Origin: Callipepla californica brunnescens
Taxonomy: Eukaryota; Chordata; Aves; Galliformes; Odontophoridae
Direction: 5' to 3'
Length of the DNA: 64,000 nt
NCBI GenBank assembly: GCA_023055505.1
Contig: JALIRH010000006.1
Coordinates: 23,037,105 to 23,101,104 of the forward strand
Translations under genes and position numbers: made by a program
The notes under the pieces: model-generated
The model's database searches: none
Told to the model about the DNA's origin: nothing
What the model saw: only the letters and a program-made list of their open reading frames with translations
In this document: positions 39,556 to 52,692 of the stretch, piece after piece
Layout: each line of letters starts with the position of its first letter
Position numbering within the stretch: position 1 is the first letter of the stretch

Positions 39556-41272
39556 GAACTAAGTTCTTTAAGTCTATGGAATTTTTGTGCTAATAAAATG
39601 GTGTGAATGTTTAAGTTGTTCTCTGAGGAGTGTAGTAGTTTCTCATCTATTCTTGGGTTGTGCAGGTGTTAATTTCATTATGTCTTTTTTTATTATTTTA
39701 TTTTTTAATTTTTCCTTTATCTCAGGGGGTATTTTCTCACACTTCCATGCTTTCATACAACTGTGATCATAAATGAAAGCAACAGCAGAACCAAGAAATC
39801 TCAATGTCAAGCTCTCAAAACATAGGAAACACCAAAATTAAGATTGCATGCAGCACTGTATTCTTCCTGGGGCTGTGCATGAATTTATAGCCTTCAGTAA
39901 ATTTATACTGCAGTTGTTTTTTTTTTTTCTTTAGGACTCCTGTCTTCTCCCTTGTAGGTGTTGGAGGTCACTGAAAAAGGATGATTTGGGTTGAGTGTTA
40001 GAAGAAAATACTGTCTTTTAGGCTCTGCAAAACACAGAAACAAAAATGACTGTTTCAGGAACAGGAAAGAGAAAGATTGCCCTTATGTTTGAAATAGTTG
40101 AGTTGTGAATGGAAGATTGGAATTTACACTTCTCTCACCCCAAGCTCCTGTGTATGCTAGACAAAATAAGCATTTTTAGATGTCTACTGTTCTTTTCTCC
40201 TCATTTGCTGCTGCCCAGCTTGGATCCTTTGGCCTAGCATGTGAAAATGCTGAACTCTGAGAGCTGCAGCTGATGATGATGTGAGATGGGTTCTGAAAGT
40301 CATCACAGTGATGTGGTCTGGGTTATTGCAACTGAGTAACAATTTCATTGGATTTTTTAACTCTTACTCTTCGTGTCTTAACTTCCTATTTGTAAAATGT
40401 CATTACTGTGCCCTTATTTTAGACATTTTCCTTAAATTTGAATTAATTGTTCTCTGGAACTGCCTTTTACTGCCAGTGAACTATAGGGGTTAAACAATTT
40501 GGAATAGCAAAGGGATTAGTCTCAGTGGGATTTTGTTTGCTTGAGTACTCATAGAAGATGATGGAATCAGTGTTGCTTGGACAGACTTTGTCCAGACATT
40601 TACTAACTTTCAGAGCAATACATTTCCAAGATAGTGGAAATGTTTTTAAAACAGAAAAGCTTTTAATGATTTATATATAAAAGAAAACACTATTTGAATA
40701 CAGAATACGAGATTGGCACAGGCTGGTAATGTTATATTTGTGCTTACTTGTGCCTTAAATATGTTTTGTAGTACTCTTGTAGGGTGCAAAATACTTATAT
40801 TTAAAATACGTCTTTCCAAAAGTAGACATAAAAATCTGTATTATTAAAGTTCGTTTGTATTAATTGAAACTTGTTTTGACTGCATATTCTGACTGCAGTG
40901 CTTGTAATAATAATTTAGTCAGTGCATCTTCTTTTGAGAACACAACGTACAAGCAAATGTTCTGCCACCAGGGCAAACATCACTGCACCTGGAAAATGAC
41001 GAATACTGATAACAAATCTGCTGGCTGATAGATGGAGAGCATAAATTGATTTTTTTACATTATGCTTTACGCAACAGTGTACAGGCTTAACTTAGTATTA
41101 CAGAATAACGAATTGCACAGTGTAAGTGACCACATCTGTAAAGGTAGAATCTAATACAGTCAAACATTTTTGCATTTGTTCATATGTTTTAAAACTTTTT
41201 GAGTAGAGTTGAAAGATGGTACACAAACAAGTTGAAACATGTTCTGTGTCATACAGTAAAAGCTATACGAAC

Positions 41273-41305
41273 ATGTATATTTATATGTATATATACATAT
41301 ATATG
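41273..41305. repeat. alternating TA/TG microsatellite
   Basis: A degenerate run of TATA, TGTA and TACA units in unique intronic DNA. Confidence 0.75.
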
Positions 41306-41513
41306 CTGAAAAATACACAGTTGCATTGAAGTTGTTGTTTTCATAGTTTTGGGAGGAGCCATCAATCTTGGACACCTCTGAATGATTTTCTTGAAATTAA
41401 ACGAGAAAAATGTATTGAAATGTGTAAAACAGTGAAACTTTAGCAGTGCTGTTTTAAAATTTTAGTAATGCCAAACCTTGTCACAGGAAGAATTTTGACT
41501 GTTCAGGGAGTCC

Positions 41514-41541
41514 AAAAAACAAACAAACAAACAAACAAAAA
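41514..41541. repeat. (AAAC)n microsatellite
   Basis: About six AAAC units in tandem. Confidence 0.85.
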
Positions 41542-42939
41542 CGTAAAATTGCAGTGTAGGATAGTTCTTATCAGTTGGCTGGTTAATGCTGCCAAGTGTG
41601 TTCTAGCATTTGCTCCCCAGGTATCATATTTAGAAAAATAAATTGGCACAGCCTTTGTTACTTGCTGGCAAGTAAATATAAAAGATCTATCTATTGAATA
41701 ATTTATACCATAAAATGTTCCAAAAATAATCAACCTTGAAATTAACTTAAGATGAAGCTCGATGTATACAGAGCGGGGGATATGCTCAGGATAGAGTTAG
41801 TTGGTATTAAATCCACAAATGAATCCAAATAATCGGATGCACTGAGTTGCCAGAAGATTCCCATAGTGTAAGTAGGAAGCTTAGGTTTTAGTGGGGGGAA
41901 AAAAATTAAGCACTGTAAAGTATGTTTGGAATGAATGTTTGACTTCTCTTGACAACAAAATCAATTAAATCAGTTCTGAACACCTCATGTTACTGGATGC
42001 CATATTCTCATCTTGTACTTCTAGTGTTTGTGCTTGTTACTAGGTTCAGGTTCAGCTTAACTTTATCAGAAAGTGTAGTGAAAAACGGGCAGTGCACTAC
42101 AGTGCTTTCTTTCATAACCTTCTCTGAACAAATCTTTTTGTCTGGTTACACAGAGGGCAGTAGATCTAATGCCAGCCAGAAATTAATGAAGTATAGCTGT
42201 TCCAAATAAAAAAAATGAATTTCTACTTTTGAAGCGTGACATTGGGATACGTCAATGAGTAATAATTAAAATGTTTAAAAAATAAGACACCTATTAGGAA
42301 TGGAAAGTGAAATATATACTTTATTCTTACATTATATTTTGAAAAACAAACAGAAGAACAGTTATAATAAGCTTGGTAAGAGCCTATTATCCCAGATTTA
42401 AACTGCACAGCAGTTTTAAATAGGTATTTTTGTCAATAAAACTCCACTTTAATAGTGTTTAGTCCAAAAATTGTCCCATTTCCAAGATTCATTTTCTCCA
42501 TAGGTTTTCTTATCTGGTAGACTGAAGAAGTCCCTTGCTGCTTCACTTCATTCATATTCTTTCATAACCCAACAATTCAGAATCTTTTCTAAAAGTGAAT
42601 CTTTGCACACCATTACAACTTCTTTTTCTTAATGGAGAATCAATAGTATATTCCAATGCCTTCTATTATGTCAAATGTTTTATGACAAAAGCAGAAAAAA
42701 AGGATGTTTCAAATAATACTGAAAAGAGTAGTGCTTCTTGGTGTTAGTAAACACACACCCTATACTACCGTTAAATTGAAGCAATTTAATTTTTCGAGAG
42801 GCTTTGTGAGTGTCTTAAAATCAAAGTATTACTTTTTTCCTTTATGTTAATGAGTTAATGTTAATGAGGTGAAAACAAGCAAGGGTGGCTGCAATTAGAA
42901 TCATTAATTTTCACTGTTGTTAAAATACCCTTGTTAAAT

Positions 42940-43446
42940 ATTGTGACCAGGCCTGGGGCCTCCAGTACAGGGAGGATACGGAGCTGCTGGAACAGGTCCA
43001 AGGGAGGGCCACGAAGATGATCAGAGGGCCAGAGCAGCTTTCCTGTGAAGACAGGCTGAGGGAGCTGGACCTGTTCTGCCTAGAGAAAAGAGGGCTCCTG
43101 GGAAACCTCATTGCAGCCTTCCAATATTTGAAGGGAGCTTATAAACAGAAGGGAGACTGACTTCTTTATGTGATCTGATAGTGACAGGATGAGAGTAAAT
43201 GGCTTTAAACTGGAAGAGGGAAGATTTATGTTAAATGTTTGGAAGAAATTTTTGCCTCATAGGTGGTGAGGTGCTGGAACAGGCTACTCAGAAAAGTGTT
43301 GGATGCCCTGTCTGTGAAGATGTTCAAGGCCAGGTTGGAAAGGTCCCGGGCAGCCTGATGTGGTGGGTTGCAATTGTACTCATGGCATGGGGGTTGCAAT
43401 TAGATGACCTTTAATGTCCCTTCCAACCCAAGCCTTTATATGATAC
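42940..43446 (+). mobile_element. CR1 LINE 3' fragment, ORF2 end and 3' UTR
   Basis: This is the best preserved CR1 copy in the window. It covers the last part of ORF2 in DNA form: a GGAGCTGCTGGAACAGGTCC-like segment, GCCACGAAGATGATCAGAGG, GACAGGCTGAGGGAGCTGGA and CTAGAGAAAAGAGGGCTCCT. It continues into the 3' UTR with GCTGGAACAGGCTACTCAG and ends GATGACCTTTAATGTCCCTT followed by CCAACCC. The terminal octamer repeats have decayed. The reading frame is broken by small indels, and the 5' truncation is typical of CR1. It is a dead copy inside the PHF14 intron in the same direction as the gene. Confidence 0.93.
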
Positions 43447-46400
43447 TCATCGATGTCTAGTTTCTAGTTGACAATTTAAGAAGTAGCTAGTACTAGTAAA
43501 GTGCCAGTCTTAGTAATTTAAACCACACAGTATAGTGGTGATACATTTTTAATTCATCTAATCTGAATAAACACAATCTAGTGTTTAAGCATCTAAAACT
43601 GTAGTAAAGATGTAGTTTAGCTTTGATAGAATAATTATCACCTAGCGTGAGGTAATAATTAAGAATAGAAAATCTCTTTACTGGGCAGCTGTTAGAAACA
43701 CTGCTGCTTCTCCTTACCTTCTTTAGGTTATGCTTGTAACAAAATCTACTTACAATTATGGTTTATCTGGGAAATAGCTTTTCTACTGAATTATGTCTTA
43801 CACTTCCTAAGCCATGACAAAATGAATTTACAGCCTAAGTTGCTCACTACCACAGTGCTGAGTGGCAGGGAGTCTCAGCTGGGACCTGTCTGCAGTTGGT
43901 AAAATCCAAAAAGCAGCTAGCATTGTGTCTATAAATCCACAAAACTTAGCTTTATGCTAATTCATCATAAGAGAATAAAAGAAAGAGAATACATTTTCAA
44001 CACTGAGCAACACCCAAGCACAGGAAGATTTTATAACTCCTCTCTTGTGTGCGTGCTTTCAAAGTATGTGAGATGGCTGATGGAAGAGCATTGTCTGAGG
44101 AGGAGAAGGAATGCTTCTTGTAACTGGAGATTTTATCATACTTGCTTTTGAAAATTAATCTCTTGATATCTACAGCTGCATTGTGTGGCATTGTGATTGT
44201 GTTTTACACACTGAAGGTAATACATGGAAATGTAAATGAAGTGGAGATAACAGTTTTAACCCAGGTTTGGTCAGTTTTACATTCCTGTCTAAATGAAGTA
44301 GCCAAAGGAAAATACAAGCATGTGAAAGTCATCAAATTTTAGCTGATAAAGTATTATAAGTTACCTTATTGTAGAATTCAAAAAATATGACTGAGCCTTT
44401 AAAGTAATTTTAGGTTCTTCATACTGATAGTGGCATCATAAACAAATTTACCAATAAATTTTAATTGACTGTTGCTATTTTCTGTTAACAAGCCGGTTGG
44501 AAATTGTGATTGTTATTTACTTGTCAGTGGAACTCACATTGATTCTGAAAGCATCTGAAAAGGAGCAAAAAGCTCTGTAACTGACTTCACTGTTTTCTAA
44601 ACTTTTCAAGCCTTGATTAAATTTTTGGCTTTGATGACAAGGCGCCAGGAGGGCAGTAGTGAAAGCATATACAATATGCATAATCTTTTACAATTTGAAT
44701 ATTCATTCAAGAATTGAAGACTGTCAACAGAAAGTAGCAAGAGTTGTGTACTTTACCATTACTAAACAAAGAAAAGGAATCCTGAGAAGTGCAGGGTATA
44801 TCTAAATTCTGGTGACAGCCCTATCCATTCTAATTTTGCAAAGTAGAGTTCTGTGGCTGCTGAAAGCCTGTTATGTATATTTCTTGCCTTATGTCTTACG
44901 CAGAACTAGAAAGAATGTAATTAAAGAAGAATTATGTATCTTGATTCCTCACAACTAGTCCAGTTTTATTACCCTGAAAATTAACTTAGCACCTGTAATC
45001 AAATCCCGTATGTTAGAGGAAGAATTAGATCTTTAATTGTTAATCTCTGGATAGGATCTGAACATTGTTTTGTAGTTTCTAATTACCTACTCATGTTTAC
45101 TCTCAAGGCTGCTTTTATTTTAAAGGCTTTCAAAGAAATGCAGTCGTGTATGCGACTTTAAGTAACGTGTCACTCGTCAATATAAATTACTAACACTGCC
45201 TATACAAAATTGAATCATATTGAATCAGGAGGGAGGGGAAAAAAAAGCACCACCAAAAAAATGCCATTTTATGAAGTGCTAAGCAAGTAATGAATTTTAG
45301 CAGAGTCAAGATTTGCTTTTTGTGGTAGTGTTAGATAGTGGTTGTGAAGTTGTTGCCATTCTCAAATAGAGATTCTTGTAGTGCCAGCCACATTTAATCA
45401 CATTTTGCAGAAGACAGCTGGGCATTGCTGATTTGTGCTGTGTCAGCCACTTTCTGTGCAAAGGAGTGCCTCACCACTTGAATTTTAGCATTCTGTAGCA
45501 GAAAAGTTCCTTCTTCTTAAAATTGGCTCAGCAAATAGCTTGTGTGGAAATATAACCGCAAGAGCATTATAATTAGCTTTACCAAGAAAGTGCACAAATA
45601 CTATGTGGGATTTTAAGGTGGCTTTTCAAAAGATTTTCACAAAACCTTTAAAATGCATATTGCATTGATAAATTCTGCCAGCAATTAAGTTTATCTCAGA
45701 TTTTTGTAAGTGTGTCTTTGGTAACGGTTGAAAATTATTATCTGGTTCAGTGGTTTGAAACACCTTTGAGGATGTTTGAGAAGTCTTAAGTGTATTTCAA
45801 CTGCATTGAACTATACCAGAAAAAAAAATATATGTTTGGAAAGCCTTGGAATCTGTAGATATCAAGGTTTCTTCTAGCTCCTAGTCTCGTGAAGACTGAT
45901 GGGCAGATGGTATCATTATAAATGTGTTATAAATAGCCACAGAAAAGAAGTGTCAAAAAGGAAATAACAAGATAACTCAGTATTTATGGAATGGCACAGA
46001 AGTGTGCTTAGTGTGAGTTAATCTCATTGCGTGTTTATTTTTGGAAATAGAAGGGCATCAGCAGATTGATACAGTGATTGGCATAATGGATGTTAAATGC
46101 TTAACCAGTCCTGTGCAATAAATACGGATACGTATCAGATATTAATGATTGCAAGTAATTATGTATTGAGTGAATATTTAATTTGGTCTATTGTTTTCTT
46201 CTAGTACATATTATCGGTGACTCTGTTACTTGCTTAGAATGAATTTTTTGTAAAAACCAGAGCAACTTCAGAGCAAAAAGGTTTTCTGAGTACTTCTTTT
46301 TATTAACCGTGGTAAGGAACATTTTGAAGGTGTTAGAAAAATCTTCAGTATCACCCACATTTCAGGCTAATTATGAGCAAATCAAAACAAAACAGTGTGA

Positions 46401-48331
46401 TTTGCCAATCTGTTAAAATCTCTCACAAGGAATGGACCTATTTGTGCTTTCAGGGTGCAGGAAAGACAGAACCTGTGTAAAGCTCCTTGGTACTAAACAG
46501 TACTCAAAATATAATTTGTCTTCTTCCTCAGTGAATATAGTTAATGTATCCTGAGTCATTTTACCCAGTGAATCCTTTTTCCATGCTAGGTGATCTGCCT
46601 CAGCAGATGAATTATGTAATCTCTTGATAAATATGGTTTTGAACCCTCTTAAGCAGAAAAGGAATGTCAGCCAGTGTCCACCTTATGACTGTTGTATGAA
46701 TGACCAGTGAATTTAAGGAAGCAGTCAACATCAATCAACCCTTTTCTAAAAGTAAGGTATTAAAGGTATAAATGTGCCTGTCCCTTTCTCTTACTTGGGA
46801 ACAATACAAAACAAAACAAAAAAAAAAAGGGAGGGGGAGGAGGGATAGAGCCCAGTGAGCTTGCAGAAGGAAGGAAACAGTGATAATCCAAGATTAAAGG
46901 TGGCATTTAAGTTAGACTATTATTCTGAACTTTTCCTATTAGTCAGTAGGCTCTGAAATGATTCTGCATGCCCGTGTGCTTATTTTCAGTATCTTAATCA
47001 GGGGTATTTTAGTGTGCATTTGTCTTACCATTTAGGTTAAGTTTAGGAATGCATTTTTGAAGCAAATCACCCAGTTGCCACCAGTTGCAACACTTTGGTT
47101 TGCATTACAGAGCAGTCTCAAGAGCGTGCAAAATGGGTTCTTTTCAGGGGATACTAAAGCTGGAGATGAGCATTCAATCTGTGTGGCCAAACCAGTGATG
47201 TTCTGAAATATGTACAAGTCTGGCTGAGCCTCAGGACCAGGGCTGTTCATGCTGCGTGACAGTAGCTGCTGGTGATGCCACATCTTGGCTCTCCCTGTGT
47301 GTTGTATTGGGACTTGCTTGTGTCGTTCAGTCTTCAATCTTTTTTGATCTTTTGATGATGCTTATCAATACTTGAACTTTAAAATTTAATAAGTTCAGAA
47401 TGTTGTTTGAAAATGCGTTGTTTGAATATTATGGTGCTTGTTTGTGCCTTTGTCTTGCTTATTTTTTAGGAAAGGAGGATTGGGAAAGCCCTGTTCTTCC
47501 ATTCAGTCAGGGCTTATTGTTCATTATTTCTGTCAGTCGCATTGCATTTTGTTGGTTGTCAAAAGTGGACCATAACAAAGCCCAAAATTTGCTTCATGAA
47601 ATGTAGCGTTGGTTTGAATTCATCAGCTCCATAATTCTAGTCAAGAATTTCCTCCATGCTCTACTGCCCACAATAGCACATGTCTGGCATATTTAATTTC
47701 TTCTATTATGTGTTTTCCATAGTCTTGTTCATATTCATCAGGGCAGTGTGTGCCACCTTCCCCGGGTTGTGCTGATGCCAGCCGTGTAAGTCCTAGCTGA
47801 TTCAGGAGGGGCCATGTCAGCAGTTAGGAAGTACATTTGCATTTTAGAACATTCTCTTCTCTCTCACACAGAGCTTGGGATCTGTCTGATGTTTATCATA
47901 GCAGTAGAAGGGTAAATACTTTTATGTTTGATATATACGTTTCATGGAGATGTGAAGAAGCAACATCAAAAGAGAGTAATTTAGGCATGAAATGACTATT
48001 AAAATCACTCTTACATTTGCTGTATCAAAGCTATTTGTGTTTTAGTTTCATTGACTACAAAAGCTATTCCATTCCCATTTTAATAAGAGATTTTGTGGAA
48101 CTGCATATCAGTAGTCTCAAGGTAGAAAGTCTAAAATGTAATAAGCAGGTTTATTCTGTTCAGTTATTACATTTTGTAATTTGTGTGTTTGTATAAGCAC
48201 TGTGTGCATAATATTTTTAACTAAAACAACCTGGTCTACAATGTTATTTAAGCAGTTACATTGCAGAGGGTCTTGGTGTGTGCTTTTTTAATACAGATTA
48301 GAAATAAAAAAGATTTTTGTTTCAAAAAGAC

Positions 48332-48356
48332 AAAAAAAAAAAAAAAAAAAAAAAAA
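48332..48356. repeat. A25 homopolymer
   Basis: Twenty-five consecutive A followed by GGG. No recognisable element precedes it. Confidence 0.9.
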
Positions 48357-50700
48357 GGGAAAATATTAATGCCCCCTAAAAACAGGGACTGAGATCTATA
48401 TTTTGAGCTAATTTAGCCTCATCATTCCATATATCATTCTCAGTGCTCTTAATTAGAGAAGAATGAAGAATTTCCAGGCCTTTTTGAGGATGCCTTCAAG
48501 CAGCAGCAATGGGTTTGACCTTTCAGTTCCTGCAGGCTCAGCAGAAGATGGCTGATTAATGTCACCTCTGAAACTGTGCCAACTGGGCTGTTCCTTCCCT
48601 GAGTAAACAGCCCATTGTCAGTGTGGCTCAGTCTGACAGAACTAAACATCCCTATGTTTCAGCTGGCTACTTTGCATTAATAAGAGTATGTATTTCCATT
48701 AGTAGCTTAAACTTACTTGGAAGTATTCTTGAGTTACTGCACTCTGCTGACCATAGTGAATTAATAAATTGGGGGCACTTGCTAAATAACATTCATAACA
48801 TAATTGGTGGAATCTGGGGGATTTTTTTTGTTTTTTAACTTGATGCATATCACAAAGAGATCTCAAAAGGAGGACATAAACGTTTTTATATAAATGCTTA
48901 TACATAGATGGATTCATTTATTTTAAATTATTTCATAGCACTGAAGAAGTGTTTTTGTTCTTTGCCTTACCAGTTGTAAGTTAAAGTTGATGCCTTTTGG
49001 GATGGGGTCCAGAGAGAGAAGGAAAGAAACGGGATGGGGGAAATTAATGGGATAGCAAGAGGAGACCTTGGCACAGAAAGAGAAATGTGAGCACACAGAC
49101 ATTCTTAGGAAGTTCTACATGGAGGAATATGTGGAATGCCTCTCAGGGAAGAGCAGTACAAATTAAAAACTTGGGCTGTGGTAAAGAAGAGGGCGCATAG
49201 ATCCTTCCCCCAGAGCAGGATAGAGCAGTTACGAAGCACTGAACCACAGGCAGATAAGTGCATGCCATATGAGGAAAGTTCAGAGAGCTATAAAATGTAC
49301 ACAATAAACTCGGAGTGCAAAATGATGTACTATGCAGTCTCTTTCTTTATTTCCTCTTATTACTGAGAAAAACTGGAAGTGAGGAGATATGAAAACTGAT
49401 TGTGATTTGATAAGTAGCCTTTGACAATTTTGTGATGCTTTTGGCAATCGCACATTTTAAAATTGCTCTGTTTTGCATTATGTTGGGAAAATCTGGACTT
49501 CAAGGAGCTGAAAAGCAAGAATCAGTGCTGATTAAGATTTAAGAGGCTAAATAAATATTACTTTAAGGACATCTCAAAGGAAAAAAAAGCCCTGTGAATG
49601 TGCTGACCCTATCTTGAGTATTAAGTTAGATGGTACAATTTAAAGCTTTGTTCCTACATCTGACAGACACGCTCTGCATGCTGATGCATAGTATTGAAGA
49701 TTGTCTGCTTGAAATAAAGTCTTTTCTGAGCTACGTTCTATTTTTGTTCAAATAAAGCAGCTGTATTTTGAGCAGAAATCTTCTCAAGTACTCAGTCTTG
49801 TGGTTTGAGCAGAGTGTTAGCCAAGCATTATGAGCGAACTTCACGTCTGCTTTCCCTCTGACTGTTGGAGTGGGGTAAAGCAAACTGCTTGGGCCAGAAA
49901 TTGTGTGGGTGGGCAGCTTGGGAAAGTACTGAGTTACTAGTATGTAGAATGATAATTGTGTAGTATAGCAGTCTGACCAGTATATTAGTAGCCTGCAAAA
50001 AGGTATTCATGTAAAATATGTTGCTCTGGTACACCAGATTATTACCATGTATGAGACATAGGAGATATAGCACAGGAAGGATAGATACTGGCCTTTTCCT
50101 TTTATTGAAGAAATTCAAAACTTTCTGATCATGCAAAAAGATCTTTATATCATTATTTTTGTCAGTAGCTTGAGCCACAGTGTATCTGTGATCAGTGGCT
50201 GCAGACCATGACAGTAACAAGAAATTTGTACTCCTTTGCATTATAGAGAAGAGATGAGATTATTGTCACAAACCTATACTTCAGTGGTTTATCCTAGTTT
50301 TTATGTATTTTTAAAAATTGCTGCATTTCAGCAGTTGTTTTTTTTTAACACTGTTCAGAGACTTCAGAGTCATAAAAAGCAGGTGTTGAAAGACAGCTTT
50401 CGATTGATGAGAGAGTAAAAGGGAAATATAAAAATGTGGGAGAGTTTGATTTTTAGAAGGGAAGGCTTTATTGTGCAGAGAGGTAGGATTAGTACACCGA
50501 CTTAATGCAAATGTGGAAAATGTGTTGATTAAAAAGGGAATGTGAATTCAGATTCAGGAGGTGAGTGGTGATACCTTCAAATGGAAAAATGTTCCACTGT
50601 TTGCTGTTTCTATTTGCATAAGATAAAGTTGGAAGAATAAATATGAAAAACATTATTTTGAGAGTGCTGTTTCTACCCTTAAATATATGTACATTGATAT

Positions 50701-50733
50701 GGTTTTGTTTTTGTTTTGTTTTGTTTTGTTTTT
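50701..50733. repeat. (TTTTG)n microsatellite
   Basis: Five to six pentanucleotide units with one expanded unit, in intronic DNA. Confidence 0.85.
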
Positions 50734-52617
50734 CCATTTGAAGAATGCATCTTGTGCAAACATATGGCCCTGTTTCCTGTCAGACTTTGTTCAAACGTTT
50801 TTAATAAGATTTTAGTAATAGTAACATCTTTACTTTAAACAGCTGTGAAGGGGAATCATCCTTTGACAACTGGAAATGTGGTCAGATTTTGAAGATACAA
50901 GCTTGCTGTTGTCAGTGCTGTAGTTTATAGAAAGTTAGAGGGATAATAAATTGTAGCAGATTGCTATTTAGTGCAGACATCTTGTAACTTTATTAGGTCT
51001 TCTGTAGTGCACATTTTGATAAAAAATAGCGTGAGGTGTAAGTTTGTAATGAAGGTTCTGTATTTGGAAAACTGAGAATTATAAAAGATTTTTCTTTCAT
51101 CTCTGCCTTTAAGGAGGGCAGCGGTTCTGGATCCAAATTGAGGTTTGTTACCTGAACTGAAGCAGTTGCTGAGCTGTCTGCTGAGAGCCTGTTATGTTAT
51201 CAGAGTGCAGACAAAGGAGTCATCGTCCCTTCTCAAGAGAGGGAAGAAACAGCCGAGAACAAGCACGGGAGTGCACCAGGGTTAGCAGCTCGTGTTAAGG
51301 CTGCAGCTGTAATTTCTTCTCTTTGGAGAGGGCAGGGGAAGAGAGGAAATGGTCGGATATGAAACAAAATCAGCACGAGGAAAGTGTCAAAGGAGAATAG
51401 GAGGAGGAAGGGAAATTTTACAGATAAGGAGTGTGGATTTTAAAGCCCATATTCTTACCTCATTAACCGTTGCTGGGTAGAATGCTGGCAGTGACAAAGT
51501 GATTGATCTTGCGTGTGTAAGGAGATTGAGATAAGCAGTGTTCCTGCTGGGGCTTTACTTTGCCCATGAACTGTGGAGAATTACAGATACCTTGTATTCA
51601 CTAGATTTTACAATATTCTACCTAAGATATCAAAAAGACCTTCCAAGTGAGCATGTGGGGAGTAAGAGAGAACAGGAAATGGTGGGAGCAGCTGGGATTG
51701 TGTCCTGGCTGCATCCTGGACTTGCCAGGGACCCCACTCTGACCAAGCCAGGCGTTTCCCATGTCACGCTGAAAATGGTGCTCCCTGAGCCTCACAGCAC
51801 TGCAGCACTTCAGCAAACATAGACTCATTTCTTCCCATAGTCCTTCAGCCTTAAGAATCTGGCTTCATGTTTTGGAAAGGGCTTTTATTTTTTTGTCTTC
51901 CTTTTGTAAATCTAAAGAGGGGCAAATATTTCTACTTTGCTACTGTTAAAAGTCTTTGTTAGTAACTTTAGCTTCCAATTCATTACTGCAGTCATGTTCT
52001 CAGAGCCTGGTGTAAGAGATAAACCCTTTGCAAATGAAGACAGCATCCATTTTCTTTCAACCTCAGGCCACACAGAATTGATTGGGGTAATAAAATGACA
52101 GTACCATGTAATATACTGACGGCTCTTTAATTTGAAAACTGGTTCCAGGCTGATTCAAAGCTTGTTTAAAGCTAATTTATGGCTTGTGTAATTTTCAACT
52201 GGACCAAGGTAAAGGATGATACATGAAAAGTGATGCAGAGTTAACATAATATATTCAAACCTGACAGCTTTAACTTATCTATAAAAGGTTTGGGGCTTGT
52301 GAGTTGCTTCGTTTGGATTCCTTTTTGTTTTTGTTTTGTTTTAAAGTAGCAGTGGCAGACAGAGTGACTGATGCTCAGTGGGTATAAATACCATCTTAAA
52401 ATGCAGTTTTTCCATCATCTTCTCACGCTTTATAGCAAAGTCTTATAAGCACGCTTTTTTATACATCAATTCTTCATTTTCATCAAAATCAGAGTCTGCA
52501 TAGAGCTTCTGTTTCCTATGAGTTGACATCTGTTGTGTCCCTGACATAAATGGGTGAACAGTTACAGTATTTTGTTTCCATAATATTCATAATGAATATA
52601 GCCTTGGCAATGTACGT

Positions 52618-52692
52618 GTCTGTATATATGTATGTATATATATGGAACATATGTATACAATACATATGTGGATATATATGTATATATTGTGT
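52618..52692. repeat. TA/TG alternating repeat with internal palindrome
   Basis: About 75 bases of alternating purine and pyrimidine (TATATG, TATGTA and similar). Inside it, ACATATGTAT (52647-52656), ACA and ATACATATGT (52660-52669) form a perfect inverted repeat. Alternating tracts of this kind can extrude cruciforms and are usually polymorphic in length. Confidence 0.85.

Noticed and set aside
39141..39593. 150-codon open frame on the + strand, the longest in the window
   Set aside because: Composition is typical of translated AT-rich DNA, it ends by reading through an A-rich tract, and no domain or homology is recognisable.
49828..50241. 137-codon open frame on the - strand
   Set aside because: No recognisable family, no promoter or splice context; length is compatible with chance in 64 kb.
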